In this document: positions 1 through 10,600 of the stretch, in pieces
Layout of the letters: the number at the start of each line of letters is the position of its first letter
Numbering within the stretch: the first letter of the stretch is position 1
Source of the DNA: MWDV01 sp964634255
GTDB taxonomy: Bacteria > Verrucomicrobiota > Verrucomicrobiia > Limisphaerales > MWDV01
Length of the DNA: 26,844 nucleotides
Assembly: GCA_964634255.1 (NCBI GenBank)
Contig: CAZWJC010000067.1
Coordinates: forward strand, 1-26,844
Direction of reading: 5' to 3'
Program-made: the position numbers and the translations under genes
The notes under the pieces: model-generated
Told to the model about the DNA's origin: nothing
Database searches by the model: none
What the model saw: only the letters and a program-made list of their open reading frames with translations

Positions 1-22
1 TGGCTGCATTTACTGGTCATGC

Positions 23-1177
23 ATGGCGCACTACTTCGCGATATCAAAAACCGGCCGACGAAACCTTGCCCCAATTGGGACAAGGCTATTGGCCTTGGCG
101 CTCGTTTGCCTGCCTGTTTCCGTGACGATGAGCCAAGGCGTGCGGACGCCGGGAACGAATCTGTGGGAGACACCAATCTGGAATGGCGGCCAGTGTTCGC
201 CGGCAATTGGAGCCGATGGGACGGTTTACACCGGTGCGTTCGATGGTCGCCTGCTGGCATTTGCGCCGGACGGCAGCCAAAAGTGGCAGTTCAGGACGGA
301 CCTGGAAATCCAATCTGCCCCCACCGTTGCCCCCGATGGAACGGTCTATTTCGGTTGCCGCGACCGGCGACTCTACGCGGTGAGTCCGGGCGGGGAACTC
401 AAATGGACGTTTCGCACCGGCCAATGGGTGGATAGTTCGCCGGCAGTCGCGACGGACGGGACAATATACATCGGGTCTTGGGACAAGAAGCTCTATGCGC
501 TAAAGCCCAACGGTGAGAAGCGTTGGGAGTTTGCGACGGGCGGCCCGATCGTCTCTTCGCCGGCGTTGGACGACGAAGGCACAGTCTACTTCGGCTCGCA
601 CGACAAACGACTCTATGCACTGCAACCTGACGGCTCGAAGAAGTGGGAGTTTGCTGCGCGGGCACCCATCATCTCCTCCCCCGCGGTGGCCAACGACGGT
701 TCTATTCTGATCACCGCTGCGGACGGCTGGCTTTACGCGGTTCACCCTGGCGGCACGCAAAAGTGGGCGCAGCATACGGGGGGAGCCACAGCGGCTTCTC
801 CAGTAGTGGATGCCGAGGGCATCATTTACCTAGGAGTGAACCACCGGCTGTGCGCGTTCAGTCCCGAGGGCGTAAAAAAGTGGGAATATCCCACGGGAGA
901 TCTAATCGAATCCTCCGCAGCGCTCTGTGCCGACGGGACGATCATCGTCGGGAGCCGGGATCATTGCGTTTACGCCATCGGGACGGACGGTGTCCTGCGC
1001 TGGCGCAAGTGGATTCTTGGGCCGGTTCGCTCGACGCCGGCGATCGGGCGGGATGGCAACGTCTATGTTTCAACGGCCTACCAGGTGCATTGTCTCCAAG
1101 GCACGGCCATGCTGGCTCAGACGCCTTGGCCGACATTCCAAGCCAACGGCCAACACCTCGGACGATTTGTGCCGTAG
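23..1177 (+). CDS. Exported PQQ-like beta-propeller repeat protein
   Basis: The 384-residue product begins with a basic stretch and a hydrophobic segment (LLALALVCLPVSVTMS, about residues 22-37), which looks like a signal peptide. The rest is eight tandem repeats of about 40 residues with the pattern SSPA-x-DGT-x-Y-x-G-x4-LYA-x-x-P-x-G-x-x-KW. This is the hallmark of PQQ-like (BamB-type) eight-bladed propellers. The C-terminus carries WPTFQANGQHLGR, a form of the WPxFxxxxxHxGR segment common in these proteins in Verrucomicrobia and Planctomycetes. No alcohol-dehydrogenase domain is present, so a scaffold or binding role is likelier than catalysis; the ligand is unknown. The frame has no stop between the ATG at 23 and the left edge, so the true start could lie outside the window, but the signal peptide supports position 23. 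The fold is confident and the function is not. Confidence 0.85.
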   Translation: MAHYFAISKTGRRNLAPIGTRLLALALVCLPVSVTMSQGVRTPGTNLWETPIWNGGQCSPAIGADGTVYTGAFDGRLLAFAPDGSQKWQFRTDLEIQSAPTVAPDGTVYFGCRDRRLYAVSPGGELKWTFRTGQWVDSSPAVATDGTIYIGSWDKKLYALKPNGEKRWEFATGGPIVSSPALDDEGTVYFGSHDKRLYALQPDGSKKWEFAARAPIISSPAVANDGSILITAADGWLYAVHPGGTQKWAQHTGGATAASPVVDAEGIIYLGVNHRLCAFSPEGVKKWEYPTGDLIESSAALCADGTIIVGSRDHCVYAIGTDGVLRWRKWILGPVRSTPAIGRDGNVYVSTAYQVHCLQGTAMLAQTPWPTFQANGQHLGRFVP

Positions 1178-1594
1178 TCCGCACTTTGGAGACTGGACAA
1201 AGCCGGTTGGTGTGAACTGATCCCGACCCGCGACACCGCCAGCTTGGCATCCAGTCGCGCGCAGTGGCGACTCCGGAGCTGTCGTCCCGTCTTCCGCCGG
1301 AAGCCACGATTGCCTCGGATTTCAAGCTCAATCGCCCCGAGTCTCGTGTGGACCAATTCGCCCAGTGTGTTCAACTTTGAGCAGGTTCTCCGTGCCCGGG
1401 TCGAAAGGTCGAAATCGCGCTATCCCTGGAAAACCCTTGCGAGACGCGGCTGAATGTCATCTTCGTGACGGAGGTCGATCCCAAAAGGCTTGTGGCATGC
1501 CATCTGCGTTGCTTGAATGCGAGCGCCAGCCCGGACTAGCCGAGCTGGGGCTGAACGATTGAACAATACCCGGATCAAGAATCCACCGACGCAC
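1178..1594. other. Intergenic region upstream of the GSII gene
   Basis: This stretch of 417 bases has no convincing gene. Short open frames overlap each other on both strands and match no family I recognise. I see no clear terminator for the propeller gene. The only candidate regulatory signal is a sigma-54-like site at 1493-1508, listed separately. Confidence 0.5.
1493..1508 (+). promoter_or_regulatory. Possible sigma-54 promoter for GSII
   Basis: TGGCATGCCATCTGCG resembles the -24/-12 consensus TGGCACG-N4-TTGCW. The invariant GG and GC are present with the correct spacing, and there are mismatches at the sixth base, the first T of TTGC and the last base. It lies about 85 bases before the glutamine synthetase start, and nitrogen genes are classic sigma-54 targets. 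No paired NtrC-type upstream sites were seen, so this is a weak candidate. Confidence 0.25.
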
Positions 1595-2635
1595 ATGGCT
1601 AAATACAAACTCGAATACATCTGGCTCGACGGGTACGAACCCGTTCCGAACCTTCGTGGCAAAACCCAAATCAAGGAATTCGCCAGCTTTCCAAAACTCG
1701 AACAGCTCCCGATGTGGGGCTTTGACGGCAGCTCGACCCGGCAGGCCGAAGGCCGCAGCTCCGACTGCATGCTGAAGCCCGTCGCGGTTTATCCCGATTC
1801 CACCAGGAAGAACGGCGCGCTCGTCATGTGCGAAGTCATGATGCCCGACGGCAAGACGCCGCACCCGAGCAATTCCCGCGCGAATATCCCCGACGATCCG
1901 GATGCTTGGTTCGGGTTCGAGCAGGAGTATTTCCTCTACAAGGACGGCGTGCCGTTGGGTTTCCCGACGGGGGGCGGTTTTCCACCGCCGCAGGGTGAGT
2001 ACTACACCGGTGTGGGCTACAAGAACATCGGCTGCATCGCCCGTGAAATTGTGGATGCCCACCTGGACCTCTGCCTGGACGCCGGCATCAACCACGAAGG
2101 TATCAACGCCGAAGTGGCGAAGGGCCAGTGGGAATTCCAAATCTTCGGCAAGGGCTCCAAAAGCGCCGCCGACCAGGTTTGGATGGCCCGCTACATCCTC
2201 CTCCGTCTCTGTGAGAAATACGGCGTGGACGTGAACTTCCACTGCAAGCCGCTCGGCAAAGACGTGGACTGGAACGGTTCCGGCATGCACTGCAATTTCT
2301 CGACGAAGCACCTGCGCGAAGTCGGCGGCAAAGATTACTTCGAGGCTCTCATGGCGGCGTTCGACAAGTACAAGAACGAACACATCGCCGTGTATGGGCC
2401 AGACAATCATCTGCGCCTGACCGGCCTGCACGAGACGCAGTCCATCGACAAGTTCAACTACGGCGTGGCCAACCGCGGCGCTTCCGTCCGCGTGCCGCAT
2501 AGCTTCGTCAACAACGACTACAAGGGCTATCTGGAAGATCGCCGCCCGAATTCTCAGGGCGATCCCTACAAGATCGCCGGCCGCGTGCTCCAGACGATCG
2601 CGACCGTGCCGACAAAGAAAGCCGGAAAGAAGTAA
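1595..2635 (+). CDS. glnII: Glutamine synthetase, type II (eukaryotic-like)
   Basis: The product catalyses ATP-dependent synthesis of glutamine from glutamate and ammonia in the cytoplasm. Starting at the ATG at 1595 gives 346 residues (MAKYKLEYIWLDGYEP...), the usual size for GSII. The frame is open 26 codons further upstream, but that extension is not family-like. Family marks are YIWLDG near the N-terminus, WGFDGSST at residues 41-48, the metal-binding FGFEQEYF (E109, E111), NGSGMHCNFST, GVANRGASVRVP, and YLEDRRPNSQGDPY near the C-terminus, which matches the FEDRRPSANCDP segment of animal and plant enzymes. GSII enzymes lack the adenylylation loop of GSI. The gene lies directly before a GSI gene but is separated from it by a strong hairpin terminator, so the two are probably transcribed and controlled separately. 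Confidence 0.95.
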   Translation: MAKYKLEYIWLDGYEPVPNLRGKTQIKEFASFPKLEQLPMWGFDGSSTRQAEGRSSDCMLKPVAVYPDSTRKNGALVMCEVMMPDGKTPHPSNSRANIPDDPDAWFGFEQEYFLYKDGVPLGFPTGGGFPPPQGEYYTGVGYKNIGCIAREIVDAHLDLCLDAGINHEGINAEVAKGQWEFQIFGKGSKSAADQVWMARYILLRLCEKYGVDVNFHCKPLGKDVDWNGSGMHCNFSTKHLREVGGKDYFEALMAAFDKYKNEHIAVYGPDNHLRLTGLHETQSIDKFNYGVANRGASVRVPHSFVNNDYKGYLEDRRPNSQGDPYKIAGRVLQTIATVPTKKAGKK

Positions 2636-2663
2636 CCGGAAAGCGAAATTGCCGACCGATACC

Positions 2664-2696
2664 GGGCGTGGCCTCACGGCCACGCCCTTTTCGTTT
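2664..2696 (+). terminator. Rho-independent terminator after GSII
   Basis: A perfect 10-bp GC-rich stem, GGGCGTGGCC (2664-2673) with GGCCACGCCC (2678-2687), closes on a TCAC loop and is followed by TTTTCGTTT. It starts 28 bases after the GSII stop codon. Confidence 0.85.
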
Positions 2697-2849
2697 CCCG
2701 AATAGGCTTGCGAAGACGCCAAAGCCGTCTATCAAAGGGCCGACATCGTTGGATGGCGGCGGTGCGTGTTCGACCTACGGCGCAGGAAAAGCGCCGGGGC
2801 GGGCCTCGCGCGCCGGTCGGCTGTGACGCAAGACCATGCGACCCGTTTT

Positions 2850-4262
2850 ATGAGCACACCCAAGAGCGTGATTGAGTTGGCCAGGAAGGCCGGAGCAAAG
2901 ATGGTGGACATCAAGTTCGTGGACACCTTCGGCACCTGGCAGCACTTCAGTTGTCCCATCCACGAGTTAACGGAGGAGGTCTTCGAGGAAGGGCTCGGCT
3001 TTGACGGTTCGAGCATCCGTGGCTGGAAGAGCATTGAGGCGAGCGACATGCTGGCCATGCCCGATCCCGCCACCGCGTTCATTGACCCGTTTTGCGCCGT
3101 GCCGACGCTCTCGCTCACCTGCACCATCCACGAAACGGGCACAAAGGAGTCCTACACCCGCGATCCACGCGGCATCGCCCAGAAGGCCGAGCGCTACCTC
3201 GCCTCCACCGGGTTGGCAGATTCTGCGGTTTTCGGACCGGAGGCGGAGTTCTTCATTTTTGACAACGTGCAGTATGACGCCCGGAGCAACGGCACGTTTT
3301 ATAGCGTCGAGTCGGAGGAGGCGAGCTGGAACTCGGGCCGTGATGAAATGCCGAACCTCGGCTACAAGATCCGCCACAAGGAAGGTTACTTCCCGGTCGC
3401 CCCGGCGGATACGCAGCAGGACATCCGCACCGAGATGTGCCTCACGATGATGGAACTGGGCGTGAAAATCGAACGCCAGCATCACGAAGTCGCCACCGCC
3501 GGCCAGGCCGAGATTGACTACCGCTTCGACACGCTCGTGAAGGCCGCCGACGCGATGATGGTTTACAAATACGTCGTCAAGAACGTCGCCAAGAAGCATG
3601 GCAAGACTGCCTGCTTCATGCCCAAACCGCTCTTCGGCGACAACGGCAGCGGTATGCACACCCACATGTCGCTTTGGAAGAAAGGCAAGCCGCTCTTCGC
3701 CGGCAACGAATACGCCGGCCTGAGCCCAATGGCCCTTTACTACATTGGCGGCCTGCTCAAACACGCCAAGGCTCTGTGTGCCATCTGCAATCCCACCACG
3801 AACAGCTACAAGAGGCTCGTCCCCGGTTACGAAGCGCCGGTGAATCTGGCCTACAGCGGCCGCAACCGCTCCGCCGCCGTTCGCATCCCGATGTACAGCG
3901 ACAATCCAAAGGCCAAGCGCCTGGAGTATCGCCCGCCGGACCCGGCGGCAAATCCCTACCTCGCCTTCGCCGCGCTGCTGATGGCGGGCCTCGACGGCGT
4001 GATCAACAAGATTGACCCCGGCGAACCGCTCGACAAAAACATCTACGAACTCCCGCCCGAGGAATTGAAACGCGTGCCCAACGTTGCCGGCAGCCTGGGC
4101 GAGGCGCTGGATCACTTGGAAAAAGACCACGAGTTCCTGCTCAAGGGCGACGTTTTCACGCCCGACTTTCTCGAAATGTGGATCGCCACCAAGCGCAAGG
4201 AGCACGACGCCTTGCGGCTGCGCCCCCATCCCTACGAGTTCTTCCTGTATTACGACGTTTAG
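2850..4262 (+). CDS. glnA: Glutamine synthetase, type I
   Basis: This is the classical dodecameric bacterial enzyme for ammonia assimilation. From the ATG at 2850 (MSTPKSVIELARKAG) it has 470 residues, the normal GlnA length. A GTG-initiated reading from 2766 would add 28 arginine-rich, non-conserved residues and is less likely. Visible motifs include GFDGSSIRGW, GPEAEFFIFD, the catalytic-site DNGSGMHTHMS (His270), NPTTNSYKRLVPGYEAPV, RNRSAAVRIP and EYRPPDPAANPYL. KNIYELPPEE places a tyrosine at residue 399 where the E. coli enzyme is adenylylated (KNLYDLPPEE). This suggests a GSI-beta enzyme controlled by a GlnE-type adenylyltransferase, which is not in this window. A hairpin terminator follows closely. 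The presence of GSI beside GSII implies separately regulated isoenzymes. Confidence 0.96.
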   Translation: MSTPKSVIELARKAGAKMVDIKFVDTFGTWQHFSCPIHELTEEVFEEGLGFDGSSIRGWKSIEASDMLAMPDPATAFIDPFCAVPTLSLTCTIHETGTKESYTRDPRGIAQKAERYLASTGLADSAVFGPEAEFFIFDNVQYDARSNGTFYSVESEEASWNSGRDEMPNLGYKIRHKEGYFPVAPADTQQDIRTEMCLTMMELGVKIERQHHEVATAGQAEIDYRFDTLVKAADAMMVYKYVVKNVAKKHGKTACFMPKPLFGDNGSGMHTHMSLWKKGKPLFAGNEYAGLSPMALYYIGGLLKHAKALCAICNPTTNSYKRLVPGYEAPVNLAYSGRNRSAAVRIPMYSDNPKAKRLEYRPPDPAANPYLAFAALLMAGLDGVINKIDPGEPLDKNIYELPPEELKRVPNVAGSLGEALDHLEKDHEFLLKGDVFTPDFLEMWIATKRKEHDALRLRPHPYEFFLYYDV

Positions 4263-4292
4263 TTCGCAGAAAGTCGTTGAGCCGGAGAGTCG

Positions 4293-4322
4293 CGACGCGG
4301 GCAGTCCCGCGTCGTTTGCTTT
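4293..4322 (+). terminator. Rho-independent terminator after glnA
   Basis: A perfect 9-bp stem, CGACGCGGG (4293-4301) with CCCGCGTCG (4306-4314), closes on a CAGT loop and is followed by the T-rich TTTGCTTT. It begins 31 bases past the glnA stop. Confidence 0.75.
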
Positions 4323-4479
4323 GCAGAAGAGTCGGCGTGATGGGTTGGCGTGAACCGAAAAGGGGCCGCCCAGTTCTTGTCTCTCAATTGGGTTTCATGC
4401 ACGTCCAGCAAGTGAATCCCGATCCGTAATTCGTGACGGCCTGCGACGTTGACGACTTGAATTGCCGCTTGAAATCTCC

Positions 4480-4500
4480 AGCACATCTAATTAGTGTGCT
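4480..4500. promoter_or_regulatory. Palindrome upstream of the giant gene, possible operator
   Basis: Arms AGCACA and TGTGCT flank the self-complementary core CTAATTAG, with one unpaired T between the left arm and the core. The A/T-rich centre contrasts with the GC-rich surroundings. No T-run follows, which argues against a terminator. A dimeric repressor or activator site is possible, but no regulator is identified. Confidence 0.3.
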
Positions 4501-4666
4501 AGCAGGGTCAGTCAGGGTCGGCGTTGTTTAAAGGTCAAGACGTACCGTCGGTCTTCTTGTGCAGGCGAAGACGGATAGCGTGAGTGCCGAACGCCGCGAA
4601 AGCAGCCATCTGCCCCAATGCGGAAGTGGAGACTGCATACCCCGAGGCCCGAAGGAGCTGTCGCCT

Positions 4667-7600
4667 ATGAATTCCCCCAAGTGCAGTTCGTTTGTCGCCC
4701 GCGTGTCTGCAATGACAGTCCGCGGAAGTCGCTGTCTCTCCCGGCTGGTTCTCGCAACTTGGTTGCTCGCCGGAGTCGTAACAGAAGGGGCAACGGTTTT
4801 GTCGCGTGCCCCCAACACCACCGTCCACCTTGATCTTCCCTTCACGAGCTTGGAGTTTGAAAATCCGCTGTCGGGCAGCGAACGCGTGCTCGGCCATCCC
4901 GTGCTCGAATGGTTGGATGCGGATTACACTGTGGGTATCCCACCCGGATACGGCGACTGGATCGTGAACCCAACCAACTCGATAGACGGCAACGTCAACG
5001 AAGTCTGGCTACGGGCCACAGGTCACATCGCGCAGGCCAAGTTCCACGTCGTTGCCGACACGGTTTCCATACATCTCCTGGGCGACAACAACGACGGTGT
5101 GGCGACGGTGTATGTGGACGGAGCGGAGGTGGCCAGAGTGGCCATGAACAGCTTTCCCTCCCAGACCGTGCTGGTGATCGTCCGCGATCTGCCGGTGATG
5201 ATGCATCATGTCTTGGTGCGGGATGAAAGCCCGGGGCAGCCGGATGACGTGGCGATCATGGGTGCGGCGGCACTCATGAGCGACTTCAAGTGGGTGCAAC
5301 CGCCAGCCCCAATCCAGTTGGAGAACGTCTTCAACGGCTGGAATGAGAGGTCCGTCACCAACCATCCCCCCATCGCGGCTGATGATTGGCTCTGCACCAG
5401 TCCAAATCCGATCACCAAGATTCGCTGGTGGGGCTCCTTTGCCAATTGGGTCTCCAACACTCCACCGCCCTTGGTCCCCAACGCATATCAAATCACCATC
5501 TGGACGGACGCGCCTGCCGACCCGGCCGATCCGGAGAGCTTCAGCCACCCCAGCCTCGCGATCTGGCAAACGCACTGCACCAATTTCAAGCCCCCAAAGT
5601 GCGTCGGCTACGATTACGATCCCCGCACGGAGCAATATGAGGCGTGCTTCCTGTTCGAACAGGATTTGGCGGAGAGAGAGTGGTTCTACCAGCAACCCGG
5701 TCCTGCCGGCACGAACATCTACTGGATCAGCATTGCCGGCGAGTATTGGCAAGGAACCGCGGGACCGTGGCCGTGGGGATGGAAAACCCGGCCGCGCGAT
5801 CCAACCTCGCCAGCGCCCGATGATGCCGTGCGAATCATCGCGCCGCCACCCTGGCTGATTAAACCCGGATCGGAATTCATCGGGGGCGAACCCATCTATT
5901 GGCCGGATCGCGGACATTCTTGGGACCTCGCCTTTGAGCTGATCTCGGAGTTCTCGTCCGGGTCGTCGAAATGGGAACAATGGCCTGATCTTTCCCCGCT
6001 GGGCATGGACGTGAAGGACAGTCAATTCCCGCCTCCGCCCGTGCTGCTGGCGGACGATTTTCTTTGCACCAGCCCTGGGCCGATTACGAACATAACGCTC
6101 TGGGGTTCGTGGCGGCGCGATTTGGCCCCGGCCCAAGGCTCAAACGTGATCTTTACCTTGAGCCTGCACTCCGACATCCCCGCCAATCAAAGTCCGGCGC
6201 AATACAGCATGCCCGGGCCAATGGTGAAACTGTGGACCTTTCAACCCGGCAGTTACCGCGTCGTGGTGGAGGCCGCAGGATTGGAGGAAGGCTGGTACGA
6301 GCCACCAGAGACTTTCCTGCCACAAGGGGACACAATTTGCTATCGCTACGAGTTCGACATTCCGTCGGACCAGCAGTTCATGCAGCAGGGGACGCTCACG
6401 AAACCGGTCGTTTACTGGCTGGACTGCCAGGCGCAGGTCTTGCCGACACCAGGGGCCGAGGAGGCGCAGTTCGGCTGGAAGACCTGTGTCACCAACTGGA
6501 ATGATACGGCGGTTTGGGTGTATGGGAGTGAGCCCTTTGACACCCCGCTCTGGAACCGACTGCTGTGGATGAATCAGCGTCCGCTGGACCTCGCGTTTCG
6601 CATCAATTCTGGTGGCCAGGCGATCCACGAACTCAAGTGGTCGCAGCCACCGTCGCCTTACTTTGGCACCAACAACTTCAACGGCTGGAACGAACCATCG
6701 CTATTCAGCGGCGAGCAGATGGTCGCGGATGATTGGGTCTGCGCCGACACGCGCCCGATCAGCGACATCCACTGGTGGGGCTCGTTCCTCGGCTGGCAGA
6801 TTCCCTCGCCGCCTGAGACGGCATTCTCGCTGCCAGAGGCTTTCACGTTTACCATCTGGACGGATGTCCCGGCGAACCCCGCAGGGGCAGCGCCTTTCAG
6901 TCATCCGGGCCAGGCGCTCTGGCAACATACGACGACCAATTACTCGTTGAGTTTCGTGGGGTGGGATTGGGATCCGCGCAACGCGGCACTCGGACCGGAA
7001 GCCTGCTTCAAATTCCACGTGGACCTCCGTCCGGAGGCGTGGTTCTACCAGGAGCCTGGACGGAGCACGAACATCTACTGGGTGAGCATCGCCGCCGTCT
7101 ATCCCGCGGGCACCGTCACCCACTATCCCTGGGGCTGGAAGACCCGTCCGCGAGACCTGACCTCGCCAGCACCGGACGACGCCGTGCGCATCTTTGCGCC
7201 CACGGCACCGGTCGTGGGCAGCCTCTTCCAGCAAGGATCACCGATCGAATTCCCAACCGGCGCTTCGTGGGACATGGCCTTCGAGCTCACCGCTGGGCCG
7301 GAACCATCCTCCACGGATTGGGGCGATGCGCCGAAGCCGTATCCGACGCTCGCGGCCAACAACGGTGCGGTGCATGCCATCGCCCCCGGCGTCTTCCTCG
7401 GGGCGCGAGTGGACAACGAAGCCGACGGTCAGCCAGACGTCAACGCACTGGGAGACGACAACAATCCGCCGGTTGGAGTGGATGACGAGGATGGCGTGGT
7501 GTTGTTTGGTTCGCACATGATTCCGGGCGGGCTGACGGGCGTAGCGGTAACCGCTTCGACCAACGGTTACCTCTCCGCTTGGGTGGATTTCAACCTGGAT

Positions 7601-10600
7601 GGCAGTTGGGCCACACCCGGCGACCAGGTGTTCACCAACGTCTGGGTCACAAACGGGCTCAACACTCTCTACTTTACAGCGCCCTTCGCAATTCCGCGCG
7701 CGACCAACACCTTCGCGCGCTTCCGCTTCAGCACAACCGCCATCACGAACTTCACCGGCTGGGCCGCAGACGGCGAGGTGGAGGATCACCGCTGGTGGAT
7801 CGAACCGGTGGACTTCGGGGACGCGCCGGAGCCCACGTATCCGACGACGTATGCCAACAACGGCGCGTATCACTGGCTGATGCAAGGCGTGTTCATGGGG
7901 CCGTTGATTGACGCAGAACTCGACGGCCAACCGAACGCGAACGCCACCGGGGACGACCTCGCCAATCTCGCCGACGAGGACGGCGTGAGTCTGCAGACGC
8001 CATTGATCTCAGGCCACCCGGCTGCCGTGCAGGTGCTCACTTCCTTGAAGAACGGCATCCTGAACGCGTGGATTGATTTTGGCGGCGACGGTTCCTGGGC
8101 AACGCCGGGCGATCAGATCGCCAGCAATCTAGTTCTGCCGGTGGCAGGAGCGAACCTGGTGAACTTCGTCGTACCGGCCTCAGCGGTGCCGGGCAGCAGC
8201 GTCTTTGCACGCTTCCGATTTAGCACGGCGGCGAACCTCAGCTTCGTGAACGTCCCCGGAAATGTGCCCAACGGGGAGGTCGAGGATTACCAGTGGCGCG
8301 TTGAGCAACTCGACTTTGGCGATGCGCCGGATCCGAGTTACCCGACGCTGCTGGCAAACAACGGCGCCCGGCATGTGGTGGGGCCGATGTTCCTTGGCAA
8401 GTTGGTGGATGCGGAATTGGATGGCCAACCCAGCGCGAACGCTGACGCAGATGATCTCAACCCGCCAGTCACCGTGGATGACGAGGACGGCGTGGTATTC
8501 CATACCGCCCTGATCAGCGGCGTGCCCAACACGATCACCGTCACCACCAGCATCGGCGGCTACTTGCAGGCGTGGCTGGATGCGAATGGCGACGGCGACT
8601 GGGCGGATGCCAACGAGCAAGTCATTACGGATCGCCTGCTCGGGCCTGGCCCCAATCAGGTCAACTTCCTCGTACCCGCGCTCAAGCCCGGCGGGACGCG
8701 GACGATCATGCGCTTCCGACTGAGCGGTCTGAAAGGCTTGAGCTACACCGGGCTCGCCCCGGACGGCGAGGTCGAGGATTACCTCGTGAAACTCGAATCC
8801 CTCAAGTGGCTGCAAAAGCCCGAGCTCGGCTGGCAAGGTGTGGACGTGGACAACTTCTGGGTGCAGCTCGCGGATGATTTCCAATGCACACAGAGCGGCC
8901 CCATCACGGACTTCCACCTGTGGGGTTCGTTCGTCGGCGATGTCCTGCCCGTGGGCGGCGTGGGCAACATGACGATTACCTTGTTTCTCTACAGCGACGT
9001 GCCTGCGGGCGTGAACCGCCCCTACAGCCATCCCGGCGAATTACTGTGGCAGAAAACCTTCAAGCCCGGCGACTACACGGCGGGACACACGTTCCAACAG
9101 CCGGAGGGTGAGTGGTGGTACGATCCAGCTAGCCAGTTTTGGAAGCCCAACGCCGACCAGAACATCTACCAGTTCGACTTCTACGTGGACCGCGAGGCAG
9201 CTTTCCGTCAGGTGGAGGGGACGATCTACTGGTTGGGCATGAAATACACGGCCAGCCAAGAGGACGGCTTCACCTTCGGCTGGAAGACGACGTACGAGCC
9301 GTGGAATGACGACGCGTGCTGGTTCGACACGAGCGCGGGCATGCCGGTTTGGCGCGATATGCGTTACTCCGCGCAGCACCCGTACGGCACCAACTCACTC
9401 AACCTGGCCTTCGCCGTTTCCGGCGAGCAGGCCGAGGCGCTCGACTTCGGCGACGCGCCCGACGGCATGGCGGTGCCGGGCTATCCCACCTTGCTCATTA
9501 ACAACGGCGCGCGCCACGCTGTTGTGCCGGGCCTGAAGCTCGGCAACGCGGTGGATATCGAAGCCAATGGCCAGCCCAACGCCACCGCCAGCGGCGACGA
9601 TAACAACCCGCTCGTCGGGGTGGACGATGAAGACGGTGTCATCTTCCCAGTCCTGGTGCCCGGCCAGCCTAATCCGGTGCAGGTCACAGTCACCGGCACC
9701 GGCGTTCTCAACGCCTGGCTGGACTTTGGCGCGGATGGCAGTTGGGCGCAGACGGGCGATCAGATCTTCACCAACGTCGCGCTCGCCACTGGCGTTCACA
9801 CGCTGAACTTCAACGTGCCCAACACCACGCCGTGGGGCGCGACCACGTTCGCCCGCTTCCGTTTCAGCACGACCGCCAACCTTTCCTATGTCGGAGCCGC
9901 GCCGGACGGCGAGGTCGAAGATCATTTGGTGAACATCCACCCGCTGCCGAACTCCGACATGGGCGACGCGCCAGACAGCAGCAACCACTCCGGCGCGAAC
10001 ATGACGGCCTATCCGAGTGGCGGTCCGGCGGGCGTAATCGCGAACTTCCCGACGGTGTTTGGTGCCCCGGCCCCGTTTGGACCGCACCATGTCAACGCCC
10101 GCGCTGTGTTCCTCGGCCCCTTATCGTCCGGCGAACTTGAGGCGGACATGCTGGCAGATCAGGACTTCATCAACAACCTGCTGCCGGCCACCGACAAGCC
10201 CGATCTTGACGCCGCGGACGATGGCCTGGTTCCCCCTGTGGTGCTGCCGCATTGTGGCGGCGGGGCGATGACCCTTGCGTTCTCGTGGTTCGCCGGAGCG
10301 CCGCCGCAGATGTTCCTGAACATCTGGTGCGATTGGAACCGCGACGGTGATTGGAACGACGTTATGCCGTGCCCAGACGGCTCATCCGCGCCCGAATGGG
10401 CCTGCCAGAACATGCCGGTGCCGGTCGGCGTTCCAACACTGGCTGTCGGGATCAAGTCGTGGCACCCGTCGCTCGAGAAGCAACCGCTCTGGGTGCGCAT
10501 CACCCTTGCCGAGCAACCCTGGCCGGGCCCACAGGGCTTCAGCGGGGCAGGTGGCGACGGTCCGCAGATCGGTTACCAGTTCGGCGAGACCGAGGATTAC

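Larger units (their letters stand above)
4263..4666. other. Intergenic region upstream of the giant secreted protein
   Basis: Beyond the glnA terminator, this 404-base stretch holds no recognisable gene. It contains a near-perfect palindrome at 4480-4500. A good ribosome binding site, AAGGAG at 4652-4657, lies nine bases before the ATG at 4667. Loose -35-like hexamers such as TTGACG at 4449 lack a good -10 partner, so no promoter is called. Confidence 0.5.

Noticed and set aside
23..1177. Quinoprotein alcohol dehydrogenase
   Set aside because: Only propeller repeats are seen; the length is too short and no cytochrome or dehydrogenase-specific motifs are present, so only the fold is called.
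2766..2849. GTG-initiated N-terminal extension of GlnA
   Set aside because: The extension is arginine-rich and not conserved; the ATG at 2850 gives the standard GlnA N-terminus and length.
1457..4229. Long minus-strand open frames opposite both glutamine synthetase genes (about 420 residues each)
   Set aside because: They are antisense shadows caused by high-GC codon bias in the glutamine synthetase genes, with no recognisable protein features.
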